DNA from: Shewanella kaireitica | GTDB lineage: Bacteria > Pseudomonadota > Gammaproteobacteria > Enterobacterales > Shewanellaceae | DNA: 64,000 nt | Direction of reading: 5' to 3' | Assembly (NCBI RefSeq): GCF_023284045.1 | Contig: NZ_JAKIKQ010000013.1 | Span: forward strand, 1-64,000 | Part shown: piece after piece, positions 37,308 to 47,900 of the stretch | How positions within the stretch are numbered: position 1 is the first letter of the stretch | Layout of the letters: every line of letters starts with the position of its first letter | Position numbers and translations under genes: made by a program | The notes under the pieces: generated by a model | The model's database searches: none | The model's input: the letters and a program-made list of their open reading frames with translations, nothing else | What the model was told of the DNA's origin: nothing

Positions 37308-39125
37308 ATGCTGGAGCAGATCACCGCAATGCTTGCTTTGTTGGGGGTTTTATCGTTATTTTGTCAATGGCTTGGCTGGCGACTTAGGCTTCCTGCTATT
37401 TTACCTTTATTACTCTGTGGGTTGCTGCTTGGCCCAGCGCTGGATTTCTTAAATCCAGATGCAATTTTTGGTGACTTGCTATTCCCGATTATCTCTCTAG
37501 GTGTGGCGGTGATTCTGTTTGAAGGTGCGTTGACGTTAAACTTCAAAGAGATCAGTGAACACGGAGGCATGGTTACGCGTTTAGTCACTTTAGGTACGGC
37601 AATTACATGGGCATGCATCAGTGTGGCGACGCATTATCTGCTGGGGTTTGATTGGCTGATGGCTATCCTGTTTGGCGCGTTAGTGGTGGTGACTGGGCCG
37701 ACGGTTATCGTACCTATGCTGCGCAGTGTTAGGCCTAAAACAGAGCTTGCGAGTATTTTGCGCTGGGAAGGTATCGTTATTGACCCCATCGGAGCCATAC
37801 TCGCGGTGTTGGTGTTTGAATACATAGTTGTCGCAGCGGATCCAACGACTCACGTACTGCATGCACTAGGAGCAATGCTAATTGTTGGTTTAGGTTTTGG
37901 CGCATTAAGCGGATATCTAGTAGGGCTTATTTTGCGAAAAAATTTGTTACCCCATTACTTGCGCAATACCGCGGTACTAACCTTAATGTTAGCGGTGTTT
38001 GTCGGCTCTAACTTATTGCAGGAAGAAGCGGGTTTGTTGTCAGTGACTGTAATGGGAATTTGGCTGGCGAATATGAAAGGGGTTGAGATCAGCGATATTC
38101 TCGAATTTAAAGAAACGCTCACAGTACTGTTGATCTCTGCACTGTTTATTCTGCTAGCGGCTAGGCTCAATGCCGATGCGTTATTAAGCCTAGGTTGGCA
38201 AGGTTTAGCGCTGTTAGCTGTAGTGATGCTCGTCGCAAGGCCGCTTAGTATTTGGTGTTGTGGTATCGGTACGTCTCTTTCAAGTGGTGATAAATGGTTT
38301 TTAAGTTGGGTTGCTCCTCGCGGTATTGTTGCGGCAGCTATCTCTTCGTTGTTCGCGATTAAACTTGAAAATGCGGGTGTTGCTGGTGCTGAGTTGATTG
38401 TGCCTCTGGTGTTTCTAATTATTATTGGCACTGTGGTGATCCAGAGCTTAACGGCTGGTCGCTGGGCTAAAATATTAGGAGTGACAGCAGGTTCTTCTCA
38501 AGGCTTACTCATTTTTGGCGCGTCGCAGTTTTCACGAGCACTGGCAAAAACCTTAATGTTGAAAGGCGTGACAGTACTACTTGCTGACAATAACTGGGAC
38601 AATATCCGTTTGGCTAGAATGGATAATATTCCTGTCTATTTTGGTAATCCAGCCTCGGAGCATGCTGAGAATCATATGGATATGAGCGGAATAGGGCGAG
38701 TGTTAATCATGTCGCCTTATCGTCAGCTTAATCCATTAGTGAGTTTTTACTTTCAAGACGTATTTGGTGGCGAGAAGGTTTATGGGCTTAATAATGCTGA
38801 TAGCAGTAATGGCAGTGCTAGGCATCAGTTATCTGAGTCATACCTAAAGCGTTTATGCCTATTTGGAGATGCGGTTTCTTACTCAAAGTTAGCCAGTTTG
38901 ATGGCTAAAGGCGCCACAATAAAAAGTACTAACCTCACTGAGAACTTTGATTATTCAATGTTCATGCAGCAGTACGGTCAAATAGCTATTCCTTTAATTT
39001 ATCTGCAAGAGGGTAAAGTTAAAGTGATTAGCGCTGCAGATACAGCATTGAGCCACGGTGTAGAGTTGATAAGCTTAATACCGGCCGATACCACGGGTGT
39101 TGAGTTGAATGGGAAAGAGGCTTAA
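37308..39125 (+). CDS. CPA1-type sodium/proton antiporter with TrkA-N domain
   Basis: 605 residues: about 12 transmembrane segments in the first 390 residues (NhaP/CPA1 cation-proton exchanger family), with GPTVIVPMLR, then WEGIVIDPIGAI as the ion-binding core. A cytoplasmic Rossmann domain (LLIFGASQFSRALA, about 400 onward) resembles TrkA-N and may sense nucleotide. ATG preceded by AAGGAAA. Likely exports Na+ or K+ to control cytoplasmic pH; ion specificity is not decidable here. Confidence 0.88.
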   Translation: MLEQITAMLALLGVLSLFCQWLGWRLRLPAILPLLLCGLLLGPALDFLNPDAIFGDLLFPIISLGVAVILFEGALTLNFKEISEHGGMVTRLVTLGTAITWACISVATHYLLGFDWLMAILFGALVVVTGPTVIVPMLRSVRPKTELASILRWEGIVIDPIGAILAVLVFEYIVVAADPTTHVLHALGAMLIVGLGFGALSGYLVGLILRKNLLPHYLRNTAVLTLMLAVFVGSNLLQEEAGLLSVTVMGIWLANMKGVEISDILEFKETLTVLLISALFILLAARLNADALLSLGWQGLALLAVVMLVARPLSIWCCGIGTSLSSGDKWFLSWVAPRGIVAAAISSLFAIKLENAGVAGAELIVPLVFLIIIGTVVIQSLTAGRWAKILGVTAGSSQGLLIFGASQFSRALAKTLMLKGVTVLLADNNWDNIRLARMDNIPVYFGNPASEHAENHMDMSGIGRVLIMSPYRQLNPLVSFYFQDVFGGEKVYGLNNADSSNGSARHQLSESYLKRLCLFGDAVSYSKLASLMAKGATIKSTNLTENFDYSMFMQQYGQIAIPLIYLQEGKVKVISAADTALSHGVELISLIPADTTGVELNGKEA

Positions 39126-39172
39126 TACCATTGTTACAGTACCAATTAGGGTTAGTTCTTTCAAAACCATTA

Positions 39173-39205
39173 AAAAAGCCAGTCGAGATAATCGACTGGC
39201 TTTTT
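39173..39205. terminator. Bidirectional terminator, antiporter/fadE
   Basis: Fourteen-base stem AAAAAGCCAGTCGA/TCGACTGGCTTTTT with loop GATAA between convergent genes. Confidence 0.94.
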
Positions 39206-39233
39206 GGTGTGAGCTTAGCTTTACAGGTTTTTG

Positions 39234-41681
39234 CTATGCAGCTTGTTCCTGCTTAGCAAACTCAAGCACGCGAGCTTTTAGCTCTTCAGGGTCAAAGTCA
39301 TCGACATTAATAGACTTCATACGACCGATTTCAGCACGCTCTAATAGCGCCACTTCATCTTCGCTCAGAACACCTAACGCTTTACCTTCAGCGGCTATCT
39401 TATCTAACCACATAAACGGTAGACGCTTACCTGCAGCTTTACAGACTTTGTCGTAGATAGGTTCTGACGCCAAGATGTCCTTAAAGGTTTGCTCTTGGAT
39501 ACCAACGGGGTTGTGCTCACTTGCCGTCCAGAATTGGCCTTTACCCATACGCTCACGACTGGCGCAAGGGGTTTGCATAATCTTCGCAACCTTATGGTCT
39601 AGCACGTCTGTTGGGCGTTTTAATGGACGACCAAATGGGAAGATAATGGCACGCAGTGGTAGACCAAGACCCATAGGGAAGTTGTCTAGTAGATCATCGA
39701 GTGATGTTTGCAGCTTGTGCAGTGAATCTTCAACGGCCCACTGTACTAAAGGTAGATCTTCAGATTGACGACCTTCATCTTCGTAGCGTTTCAATGTCGC
39801 AGAGGCAAGGTACAACTGACTGAGCAGATCACCTAAACGAGCTGAGATGCGCTCTTTACGTTTTAGGTTGCCACCGAGTGTCGCCATAGCAAGATCTGAC
39901 AGTAGTGCCAAGTTTGCACTGAAGCGGTTCATTTGCTGGTAGTAACGCTTAGTTTTATCTGAATAAGGTGCGTTAGAGAAGCGGCTTGAGGTAAGGCCTA
40001 ACCAGAAACTGCGAACTAAGTTGCTGGTGGTAAACCCAATATGACCAAAGATTGCGGCGTCAAAGTCTCGCAGACCTTTGTTTGCGTCAGTATCAAATGC
40101 TGACTCCATTTCTGCCAGTACATAAGGATGACAGCGTATAGCGCCTTGACCATAAATAATCATTGAACGGGTAAGAATGTTTGCGCCTTCAACCGTAATG
40201 GCGATAGGCGCTGCTTGATATCCACGACCTAGGTAGTTTCCAGGGCCTAAACAGACACCTTTACCACCGTGAATGTCCATTGCATCAATAACACAACCTT
40301 GCATTCTGTCGGTTAGGTGATATTTAACAATCGCTGAGATAACAGAAGGTTTCTCGCCTAAGTCGATACCCGTGGTTGTTAACGTGGTCACGGCATCCAT
40401 TAAATAAGCATTACCGCCGATGCGCGCCATTGGCTCTTCAATCCCTTCAAGCTTGCCGATAGGCAGTTTGAATTGACGACGAATGCGAGCGTATGCACCT
40501 GTGGCTAATGCAGCAGTTTTAATGCCTCCCGCAGAGTTAGAAGGCAGGGTAATACCACGGCCAACAGATAGGCATTCAACTAACATTCTCCAACCTTGCC
40601 CTGCCATCTCTGGACCACCAATGATAAAGCTAAGTGGCACGAAGACTTCATTACCGCGGGTTGGACCATTTTGGAACATGCAGTTCAGTGGGAAATGCCT
40701 GCGGCCTGTTTCAACCCCTTCAATATCAGTAGGAATAAGTGCACAGGTGATGCCTAGCTCTTCTTGTTTACCGAGTAACTGATCTGGATCGCGAAGCTTA
40801 AAGGCAAGACCGAGTACGGTTGCGACTGGCGCTAGAGTAATATAGCGTTTGTTCCAAGTCAGTTTCATGCCTAACACTTCTTCACCTTCCCATTGGCCTT
40901 TACAAACGATGCCGAAATCTGGGATTGCGCCTGCATCACTACCAGCTTCTGGGCTAGTCAGTGCAAAACAGGGAACTTCTAAGCCTTTTGCAAGGCGTGG
41001 TAGGTAGTGGTCTTGCTGAGCGGTCGTACCGTAATGCTGCAGTAATTCGCCCGGACCGAGTGAATTAGGCACACCTACGGTTGAAGCCAGTTCGCTGCTT
41101 AAACCTGCAAGCTTTTGTAGCACTCGCGATTGAGCGTAAGCTGAATACTCTAAACCGCCATATTTCTTTTTGATAATCATGGCAAAGAAACCATGATCTT
41201 TTAAATACTGCCAGATCTCTTCTGGTAGATCGGCTATCTCATGAGATACTTGATGCTGGTTAAGCATCTTACAGACTTCTTCAACTGGACCATCTAAAAA
41301 GGCTTGCTCTTCAGCACTTAGCGTGGCTTTTGGGTAGTTGTGAAGTTTGCTCCAATCAGGTTTCCCTGCAAATAGGTCGGCTTCCCACCAGGTGGTACCT
41401 GCTTCAATCGCTTCTTTTTCCGTGGTCGACATTTCAGGCATGATCCCGCGGTACATTTTTAGTAGCGGACGGGTAATGACATTTTGTCTGAAAGAGCTAA
41501 GGTTAAGCGGTAGGGCGATAACAAGAAACGCAACCCATAATAGCGGGCTGATAACTGCTGTACCTGTACCGATAGCCATCACTATGGCAGCACCCATGGT
41601 CGCAGTGAGTAGGGAGACTCTTAAATAGGCAAAAGCGCCTATGGTAAAAATCATCGCCAAAATCCAAAGTAGGGTAGTCAC
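39234..41681 (-). CDS. fadE: Acyl-CoA dehydrogenase FadE
   Basis: 815 residues, the expected length of FadE, which performs the first oxidation step of fatty acid beta-oxidation using FAD. Two N-terminal hydrophobic segments anchor it, then the acyl-CoA dehydrogenase fold with [15 protein letters not shown] and the catalytic-region [17 protein letters not shown]. Starts with GTG preceded by AAGGAG. FadR-like and PsrA-like sites are seen upstream. Confidence 0.95.
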   Translation of the reverse strand: MTTLLWILAMIFTIGAFAYLRVSLLTATMGAAIVMAIGTGTAVISPLLWVAFLVIALPLNLSSFRQNVITRPLLKMYRGIMPEMSTTEKEAIEAGTTWWEADLFAGKPDWSKLHNYPKATLSAEEQAFLDGPVEEVCKMLNQHQVSHEIADLPEEIWQYLKDHGFFAMIIKKKYGGLEYSAYAQSRVLQKLAGLSSELASTVGVPNSLGPGELLQHYGTTAQQDHYLPRLAKGLEVPCFALTSPEAGSDAGAIPDFGIVCKGQWEGEEVLGMKLTWNKRYITLAPVATVLGLAFKLRDPDQLLGKQEELGITCALIPTDIEGVETGRRHFPLNCMFQNGPTRGNEVFVPLSFIIGGPEMAGQGWRMLVECLSVGRGITLPSNSAGGIKTAALATGAYARIRRQFKLPIGKLEGIEEPMARIGGNAYLMDAVTTLTTTGIDLGEKPSVISAIVKYHLTDRMQGCVIDAMDIHGGKGVCLGPGNYLGRGYQAAPIAITVEGANILTRSMIIYGQGAIRCHPYVLAEMESAFDTDANKGLRDFDAAIFGHIGFTTSNLVRSFWLGLTSSRFSNAPYSDKTKRYYQQMNRFSANLALLSDLAMATLGGNLKRKERISARLGDLLSQLYLASATLKRYEDEGRQSEDLPLVQWAVEDSLHKLQTSLDDLLDNFPMGLGLPLRAIIFPFGRPLKRPTDVLDHKVAKIMQTPCASRERMGKGQFWTASEHNPVGIQEQTFKDILASEPIYDKVCKAAGKRLPFMWLDKIAAEGKALGVLSEDEVALLERAEIGRMKSINVDDFDPEELKARVLEFAKQEQAA

Positions 41682-41756
41682 TGTAATTCTCCTTTTAGTT
41701 GTGACTTATCACTTGCAGCGAGTCACTTATTTGCGGGTCTACTTCACAATTATAGT

Positions 41757-41773
41757 CTGTGGTCAGACCTGTG
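41757..41773 (-). promoter_or_regulatory. FadR-like operator upstream of fadE
   Basis: The core TGGTCAGACC matches the central TGGTCNGACC of the FadR site AACTGGTCNGACCAGTT; the outer bases differ partly. It lies about 76 bp before the fadE start, a plausible repressor position. Confidence 0.55.
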
Positions 41774-41818
41774 TCTCATAAAATCTAAACCCAAGTCAGT
41801 TTTAATACAAGCCTTTTT

Positions 41819-41832
41819 CAAACAAATGTTTA
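41819..41832 (-). promoter_or_regulatory. PsrA-like operator upstream of fadE
   Basis: CAAAC-AAAT-GTTTA resembles the PsrA consensus (G/C)AAAC-N2-4-GTTT(G/C), with one end base off. PsrA controls fatty acid genes in Pseudomonas and Shewanella. Distance to the fadE start is about 140 bp. Confidence 0.4.
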
Positions 41833-41904
41833 AATTATTTGTGTTAAGGGAGCATTCCACTATGCGCAGCAACTGGTTAGAATGGGTTAATAGAGTTGTA
41901 GCTT

Positions 41905-42169
41905 ATACCAATCAGTATAAGTAGTTGATCTACTCAGAGTGTTTTTGGCGAACTAATTCAAGGCGGGTAAATGACACAATGGTTATTCCCTTATGAGTTT
42001 ATTCAACGCAGAAGTAGGAAGCCAAAAACACTCCTTACAGGCGAGTTTTAGAGGCTTTGATTCTGTGTTAATGAACTTGGATGTAGAATAACTATGTTCT
42101 TCATTCATTGCTTTACCTCAAAGTCGCTAAACTCTCGCTGAGCGATCAAATCTTTATACTGATTGGTAT
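41905..42169 (-). repeat. Family B intergenic repeat (copy B2)
   Basis: 265-bp element with inverted ends ATACCAATCAGTATAA and TTTATACTGATTGGTAT. Its reverse complement aligns with B1 except for the module B1 carries. It ends 22 bp before the start of the amidotransferase gene, so it contributes that gene's upstream sequence. Confidence 0.88.
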
Positions 42170-42190
42170 TATTGAATGGGATTAAGATTA

Positions 42191-42967
42191 ATGTGTGAGT
42201 TACTGGCCATGAGTGCCAATGTACCAACTGATATTGTGTTTAGTTTTACAGGCCTTGCCGAAAGAGGCGGGGTAACCGGGCCACATATTGATGGTTGGGG
42301 AATTACTTTTTATGAAGGTAAAGGTAATCGTACATTTAAAGATGCACGCCCAAGTAGCGAATCCCATGTTGCAAAGTTAATTAAATCCTACCCGATCAAA
42401 AGTGAAGTGGTGGTGAGCCACATAAGACAAGCTAACCGTGGTGGAGTGTCATTGGAAAATACTCACCCTTTTACTCGTGAGCTTTGGGGACAGTATTGGA
42501 CTTATGCCCATAACGGTCAGCTAAGCGATTATCAAGATAAATTTATCTCTACACGCTTTAATGCGGTGGGTGATACCGACAGCGAGATGGCATTTTGCTG
42601 GATAATGGATAAAGTGGTTGAGCAGTTTGGCAATAAAGCGCCTGACGATATGCTGCAAGTGTATCGCTTTATTGCGACCTTAGCGGACGAAATCAGAGCG
42701 CTTGGCGTATTTAACATGATCTTAAGTGACGGCGAACACTTAATGAGTTATTGCAGTAATAACTTGTGTTATATCACTCGATGCGCGCCTTTTGGTAAAG
42801 CTAAACTGATTGATACCGATGTGGTGATTGACTTTAATAAGGAGACTACCCCTAACGATGTGGTGACCGTTATTGCCACTCGTCCACTGACAAAAAATGA
42901 GCAGTGGAACGTGCTAGCTGCAGGGGAATGGAAACTGTTTAAAAAAGGTGAATTACTGATAGGCTGA
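42191..42967 (+). CDS. Class II glutamine amidotransferase, YafJ-like
   Basis: About 258 residues of the GATase type 2 family (DUF4072/YafJ). Catalytic Cys must be residue 2 after Met removal: MCELLAMS begins at 42191, which is why this start is chosen over the ATG at 42176. Further motifs: SHIRQANRGG, HNGQLSDY and the DTDSEMAFCWI region. Acceptor substrate unknown. Confidence 0.87.
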   Translation: MCELLAMSANVPTDIVFSFTGLAERGGVTGPHIDGWGITFYEGKGNRTFKDARPSSESHVAKLIKSYPIKSEVVVSHIRQANRGGVSLENTHPFTRELWGQYWTYAHNGQLSDYQDKFISTRFNAVGDTDSEMAFCWIMDKVVEQFGNKAPDDMLQVYRFIATLADEIRALGVFNMILSDGEHLMSYCSNNLCYITRCAPFGKAKLIDTDVVIDFNKETTPNDVVTVIATRPLTKNEQWNVLAAGEWKLFKKGELLIG

Positions 42968-43017
42968 ATAAAAATGTGAATCACCATCAAGCTCTATCAT
43001 AACAAATCGGTATATGG

Positions 43018-43050
43018 AAGGCGGGTATTGAGCAGATACCTGCCTTTTTT
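43018..43050 (+). terminator. Terminator after the amidotransferase gene
   Basis: Eleven-base stem AAGGCGGGTAT/ATACCTGCCTT (one wobble) followed by T7. Confidence 0.9.
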
Positions 43051-43092
43051 TGCTGCAGTTTTATGCTCTCCAAATTGTGTTTAGCACACTCC

Positions 43093-43710
43093 TTAATGAA
43101 TATTAGCAACTACAGCACTGGCGCCATCTATTACCATTTGCACACCGATAACTGCCAAAATTAGCCCCATTAAACGAGTGACTATACTTAAACCGCTTTC
43201 GCCAATGGCGGATATTATCTTAGATGAGAAAACAAAGCAGATAAACGTAATTAGGCAGAGCACTGCAAAGGAAACCACAGTTAAGCTGATTTCTTGCCAA
43301 CCACCAGCGGCCGAGTAATTCATTGCGGTGGCGATGGTACCGGGTCCTGCAAGTAATGGCACTGCGAGAGGCGAGATAGCGATATTGCTATCTGAACTTG
43401 CCGCTGCTGTATGCAGCTTAGAGCTTTGTCCATGTAGCATATGGTAACCTACAAGGAACACCAAAATGCCACCCGCTATACGCAATGCTGGCAGCGATAT
43501 ACCAAATAGGTGGAAAATGGTTTTACCTAAAAACGCAAATAGCACTATGATGACGAAAGTAACCATCAGTGATTTAAATGCAATTTTTCTCTGCTCGGTA
43601 TTACTCATACCAGCCGTTAGACCAGCAAAAACGGTTGTGTTAGCAATAGGGTTCATGATTGCAAAAAATGCCATGAACACGGTTAATAAGTGTTCAACAA
43701 ATTGGTTCAT
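43093..43710 (-). CDS. MarC family integral membrane protein
   Basis: 205 residues, six predicted transmembrane helices, UPF0056/MarC family: FFAIMNPIANTTVF and PLAVPLLAGPGTIATAMNY are the typical repeated motifs. Once thought linked to antibiotic resistance; the real role is unknown. Confidence 0.9.
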   Translation of the reverse strand: MNQFVEHLLTVFMAFFAIMNPIANTTVFAGLTAGMSNTEQRKIAFKSLMVTFVIIVLFAFLGKTIFHLFGISLPALRIAGGILVFLVGYHMLHGQSSKLHTAAASSDSNIAISPLAVPLLAGPGTIATAMNYSAAGGWQEISLTVVSFAVLCLITFICFVFSSKIISAIGESGLSIVTRLMGLILAVIGVQMVIDGASAVVANIH

Positions 43711-43826
43711 CAGTATTTTTTCCTGTAAAAATAATTACTAGTAGTTATTTACAGCAGAATACGTGATTACTTTAGTTTTTACTATCAGATGGTTACTGTT
43801 TTTCTTAGTGCGATTAGGCTGCTCCG

Positions 43827-44918
43827 TTAATCTTGGTCGAGGAACCGCAGCGCAATAGCATTAAATTCACCGGTTATTGTTAAGAAACAATCAACCATGT
43901 TGGGATCAAAATGGCTGCCACGTCCCTTGGAAATAATACTGACTGCTTTTTCATGGCTGAAAGCAGGCTTGTAAACTCGGCTGCTAATTAGCGCGTCGTA
44001 TACATCTGCAATGGCCATTAATCTTGCCGACAATGGAATATCTTCAGCGGTTAACCCTTCAGGGTAACCCGTTCCGTCCCACTTCTCATGGTGGGAATAG
44101 GCGATCTCTTTGGCGAAGGTTAGAAAGTTGTCAGCCACTTCTATCGACTTCTCAGCAGCTACAATGGCATCACGTCCATATGCGGCATGCTTTTTCATTA
44201 TCTCAAACTCTTCTTCTGTGAGCTTGCCAGGCTTTAGCAATATACTGTCCGCAATACCGACTTTGCCGATATCATGCAGCGGCGCAGACTTGTACATGGC
44301 GGTTATGACTTCAGGCGTTAATTGCTGTTGATATTTCGGTATTTTTGCTAAAGCTTGTGCTAACACCCTGACGTAATGCTGGGTACGACGAATGTGATTA
44401 CCTGTTTCGGGATCTCTTGATTCTGCCAATGCGCCCATTGCTACCATTGCTACATCTTGAAGCTCTGCAAGCTGATTGGTACGCTCAATCACCCGCTCTT
44501 CAAGGATCTCATTTTGTCTCTCCATGAGATCTCGAGATGCTTTTAGCAGTAGGTGATTCTTGACACGCTCTTTGAGGATTGCAGGGCTGATAGGCTTAGT
44601 AATATAGTCAACCGCGCCAAGTGCTAACCCTTTAGTTTCATCGTCCTCTTGTACTTTTGCGGTTAGAAAAATGATCGGAATATCTTTGGTTGAGTCCTGT
44701 GACTTTAACTGCTGACATACCTGATAGCCGTCCATTTCAGGCATCATTACATCGAGCAAAATAAGATCGGGCTGACGTTTTTCAATGATCTTCAGTGCCA
44801 TCTTGCCACTTAGAGCGGCTTGAATAAGATAATCCTGAGACAATATTCCTTTGACGACTTCAATGTTGGTAGTGGTATCATCTACTGCAAGAATCGTTGC
44901 CTTCTTTACATCGACCAT
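43827..44918 (-). CDS. Response regulator with HD-GYP phosphodiesterase domain
   Basis: 363 residues. Receiver domain (1-125) with the phosphorylatable Asp56 in LLDVMMPEMDG and Lys in ITKPIS, a coiled-coil linker, then an HD-GYP domain (about 165-350) with HDIGKVG, HHEKWDGTGYPEGL and IADVYDAL. These hydrolyse c-di-GMP. AAAGGAA precedes the ATG. It starts 23 bp after the hybrid kinase gene, so the two form an operon and probably one signalling path. Confidence 0.93.
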   Translation of the reverse strand: MVDVKKATILAVDDTTTNIEVVKGILSQDYLIQAALSGKMALKIIEKRQPDLILLDVMMPEMDGYQVCQQLKSQDSTKDIPIIFLTAKVQEDDETKGLALGAVDYITKPISPAILKERVKNHLLLKASRDLMERQNEILEERVIERTNQLAELQDVAMVAMGALAESRDPETGNHIRRTQHYVRVLAQALAKIPKYQQQLTPEVITAMYKSAPLHDIGKVGIADSILLKPGKLTEEEFEIMKKHAAYGRDAIVAAEKSIEVADNFLTFAKEIAYSHHEKWDGTGYPEGLTAEDIPLSARLMAIADVYDALISSRVYKPAFSHEKAVSIISKGRGSHFDPNMVDCFLTITGEFNAIALRFLDQD

Positions 44919-44941
44919 TGTTATATTCCTTTATTATTGGT

Positions 44942-47900
44942 TTAGGTGACGGCATCATTTTTATCAATTGTACTCAAAAGCAGTTTGAGCTGTGACTCAG
45001 CGGTTTCAAAGTCGTATTGAGCCAAGGTACCAAGTAACACTTCTGCAGCTTGTTGCACCTCCGGTGGTAGTTGGCATTCGAGCAAGGTTTCGATGCCATC
45101 AACCGCAGCAGAGTCAAAATCCTCTATTTGCGCCTCAATGACTTTAAGTTGGTGAACTATCTCATTAACTGCAAGGTAGTTAACTTGTTGTGCAGGATCT
45201 GTTTGTTCATGCAATGACAGCAGTTCAAGACTAAAAGCTTCTATGAGTGTTTCAGCTTCGTCGAAATCATATTGTGATAGTGCTTTATAAAGTGATTGGC
45301 CGACTAGTGAGTCATTAGCTGATTGTAGCTTTTCAAACAGGGTATCTAAGCTATCGATTGCGGTGCTATCAAGTTGCTCTATTTGTTGATTAAGGTTTTC
45401 AAGCTGCCTTTTTAATTCAGCTTTAGATATCGCACTACCGAGCGTTGTGGTGTTTGCCTTTGTTAATGCCTGTTCAATGGTCTCAATCATTTTATTGAGC
45501 TGTATTTGGCACTCGTCTATAAGTCGCTGTAGTTGTGTATCTATAACGCAATTATTGTGCTGTTTTTGCTGTTTTTGCTGGTTGAGGTTGGATTCAATTT
45601 GCTCTGCTACAGGTACCACAAACATTGCGCCGACATTGCCCGCCACTCCTTTTAATGTATGAATGGCAATTATTGCACTGGTTATATCGTTATTGGCAAT
45701 TGCTTGGCTTACGGTGGCGACAGCATCCCCTTGGGATTGCACCACTTTAGCTAACATTTTCTGGTATGCCTTTTGATTGCCAGACATGCGCGCCAGTGCA
45801 CTGTCGACATCAAAATCGGGTAGCTCAAGCTGCGCTATCTTTTCATGTGTATCCTTGCTACTAACGGTTTGAGGTAACTCTTTTCCTGTTGGCTCAATCC
45901 ACTTTGCCAGTGTTTTGTACACCTCTTGCGGGTTAATAGGTTTTGGAATATGGTCATTCATCCCAGCTTCAAGGCATTTCTCCCGATCGCCACTCATCGC
46001 ATTGGCCGTCATGGCGATTATAGGAATAAGCTGTCTGTTAGGATTGAGCCTAATATTTCGGGTGGCTTCGTAACCATCCATAATCGGCATCTGAATATCC
46101 ATTAAGATTGCATCATATGGATTAGCTAACGCCATATTGACAGCCTCTTCACCATTGCAAGCTGTTGACACTTCGATGCTTGCCATATGGAGCAATTCGG
46201 TGGCAATCTCTTGGTTTATATCATTATCTTCAACTAATAATACATGGGCTCCCACGATATCTTTTGCTGCGGAGGTATTTAGTTTACCGTTCTGATTGGC
46301 TGTGGGTTGGGGCAAGGTTTTGCCCATTACTGCCATTACTGTGTCGAATAGGGTTGAGGCACTGACGGGTTTGGTTATTGCACTATCAAGTTGCACTTTG
46401 TCCGCTTTTTTTAGCATTTCATCACGGTCGTAGGCGGTGACGATAACCAGTTTAGGTGGATTGACTAATTTGTCGTCATCTTGAATAGTTTTGCAAAGTG
46501 CTAGGCCATCCATCTGAGGCATTTTCCAGTCAGCCAATACCAGTTGGTAGGCTTCTCCTTGGCTATCTGCCAATTTAATTTTTTCTATTGCTTCAGCCCC
46601 TGTCGCGGCTAAGTCTGGTCGAAACCCTAGACTCTCGGATAGGGTGAATAAAATCTCTCGTGCGGCAACGCTATCATCGACAATGAGCATGGGAAGATCT
46701 AATAAGGTCTCTGACGAGACTTCAGCCTGTGTGGTATCCATGTCTGCTATGGCAAACTTAGCCGTGAACAAGAAGGTACTGCCTTCACCGTATGTGCTCT
46801 CAACCCAAATCTCACCCGACATTAACTCGGTTAATGTCTTACAGATTGTCAGTCCTAATCCGGTTCCCCCATATTTTCGGGTGGTCGATGCATCGGCTTG
46901 GCTAAATGATTTAAACAGACGACTTTGCTGTTCAGGCGTCATGCCTATGCCGGTGTCTTTAACCGAGAACTCAATGGTTACATGCTGCTCGTCCTGCATT
47001 GCAGCACGGGCTTTAATTATAATCTCGCCCTCTTCGGTGAACTTCATTGAGTTGTTGGCAAGGTTTATCAACACTTGTCCCAGTCTTAAAGGGTCGCCAA
47101 TGAGGTCAACAGGTAGATTGGGTTCGATATCGATGAGCAATTCTAACCCTTTCTGTTGGCTCTTATGGGAGATGATTTGTACCAGATTGTCAAAACTATC
47201 ATTAAGGTTAAACTGTGTTGTTTCTAGCTCCAGTTTTCCAGCTTCAATTTTAGAGAAGTCTAGAATATCGTTAATAATGCCTAGTAATGATTCGGCTGAA
47301 TTTTGGATTTTGGTTACGTAATCGGATTGCTTTCGATTTAATTCTGTCTGCTGAGTTAAATAGCTCATACCTATGATGGCATTCATTGGTGTGCGTATTT
47401 CATGACTCATATTAGCTAGGAAGTCACTTTTAGCTCGGGTTGCTTCATCTGCTGTTTTGACTGCTATTTCAAGCTGTCTGGCATTTTCTTTTTCAGTGGT
47501 AATGTCAATGAAGTTGCCAACCAGACCGCCGGGGTTGCCATTACTGTCCTTAAAGCCGGTTACCCAATATAGCGTGTCGTGCACCTTGTTATCGGCAAAG
47601 GGGATCCGCATCTCCTTTTTGATGGTGGTTTGATTCGATATGACTTCATCGTCTTCTGCTTGGTAAAGCTTGCGATCCGCTTCGCTCAAATAGGTGAGGT
47701 CATTAACCGTTAAACCTACTAAGTCTTTAGATTCAACTTGAAATATCTCTTCGTAGGCTTTGTTAAACCCTAAAAACTTGCCATTAGCATCTTTATAAAA
47801 CAGCGGGATTGGGACGGTATCTATCAGTAATTGTTGGAACTTCATCTGCTCTGCTAATGATAGTGTCGCGCCTTCGGCCTTTTGCATGGCAGCTTTTAAG

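Noticed and set aside
37955..38431. 158-codon open frame antisense to the antiporter gene
   Set aside because: Shadow of a membrane protein gene, no start context, Ser/Thr/Asn-rich composition typical of antisense frames.
46644..47321. 225-codon open frame antisense to the hybrid kinase gene
   Set aside because: Overlaps the conserved HisKA/HATPase region on the other strand; a shadow frame rich in Ser with no recognisable domain.
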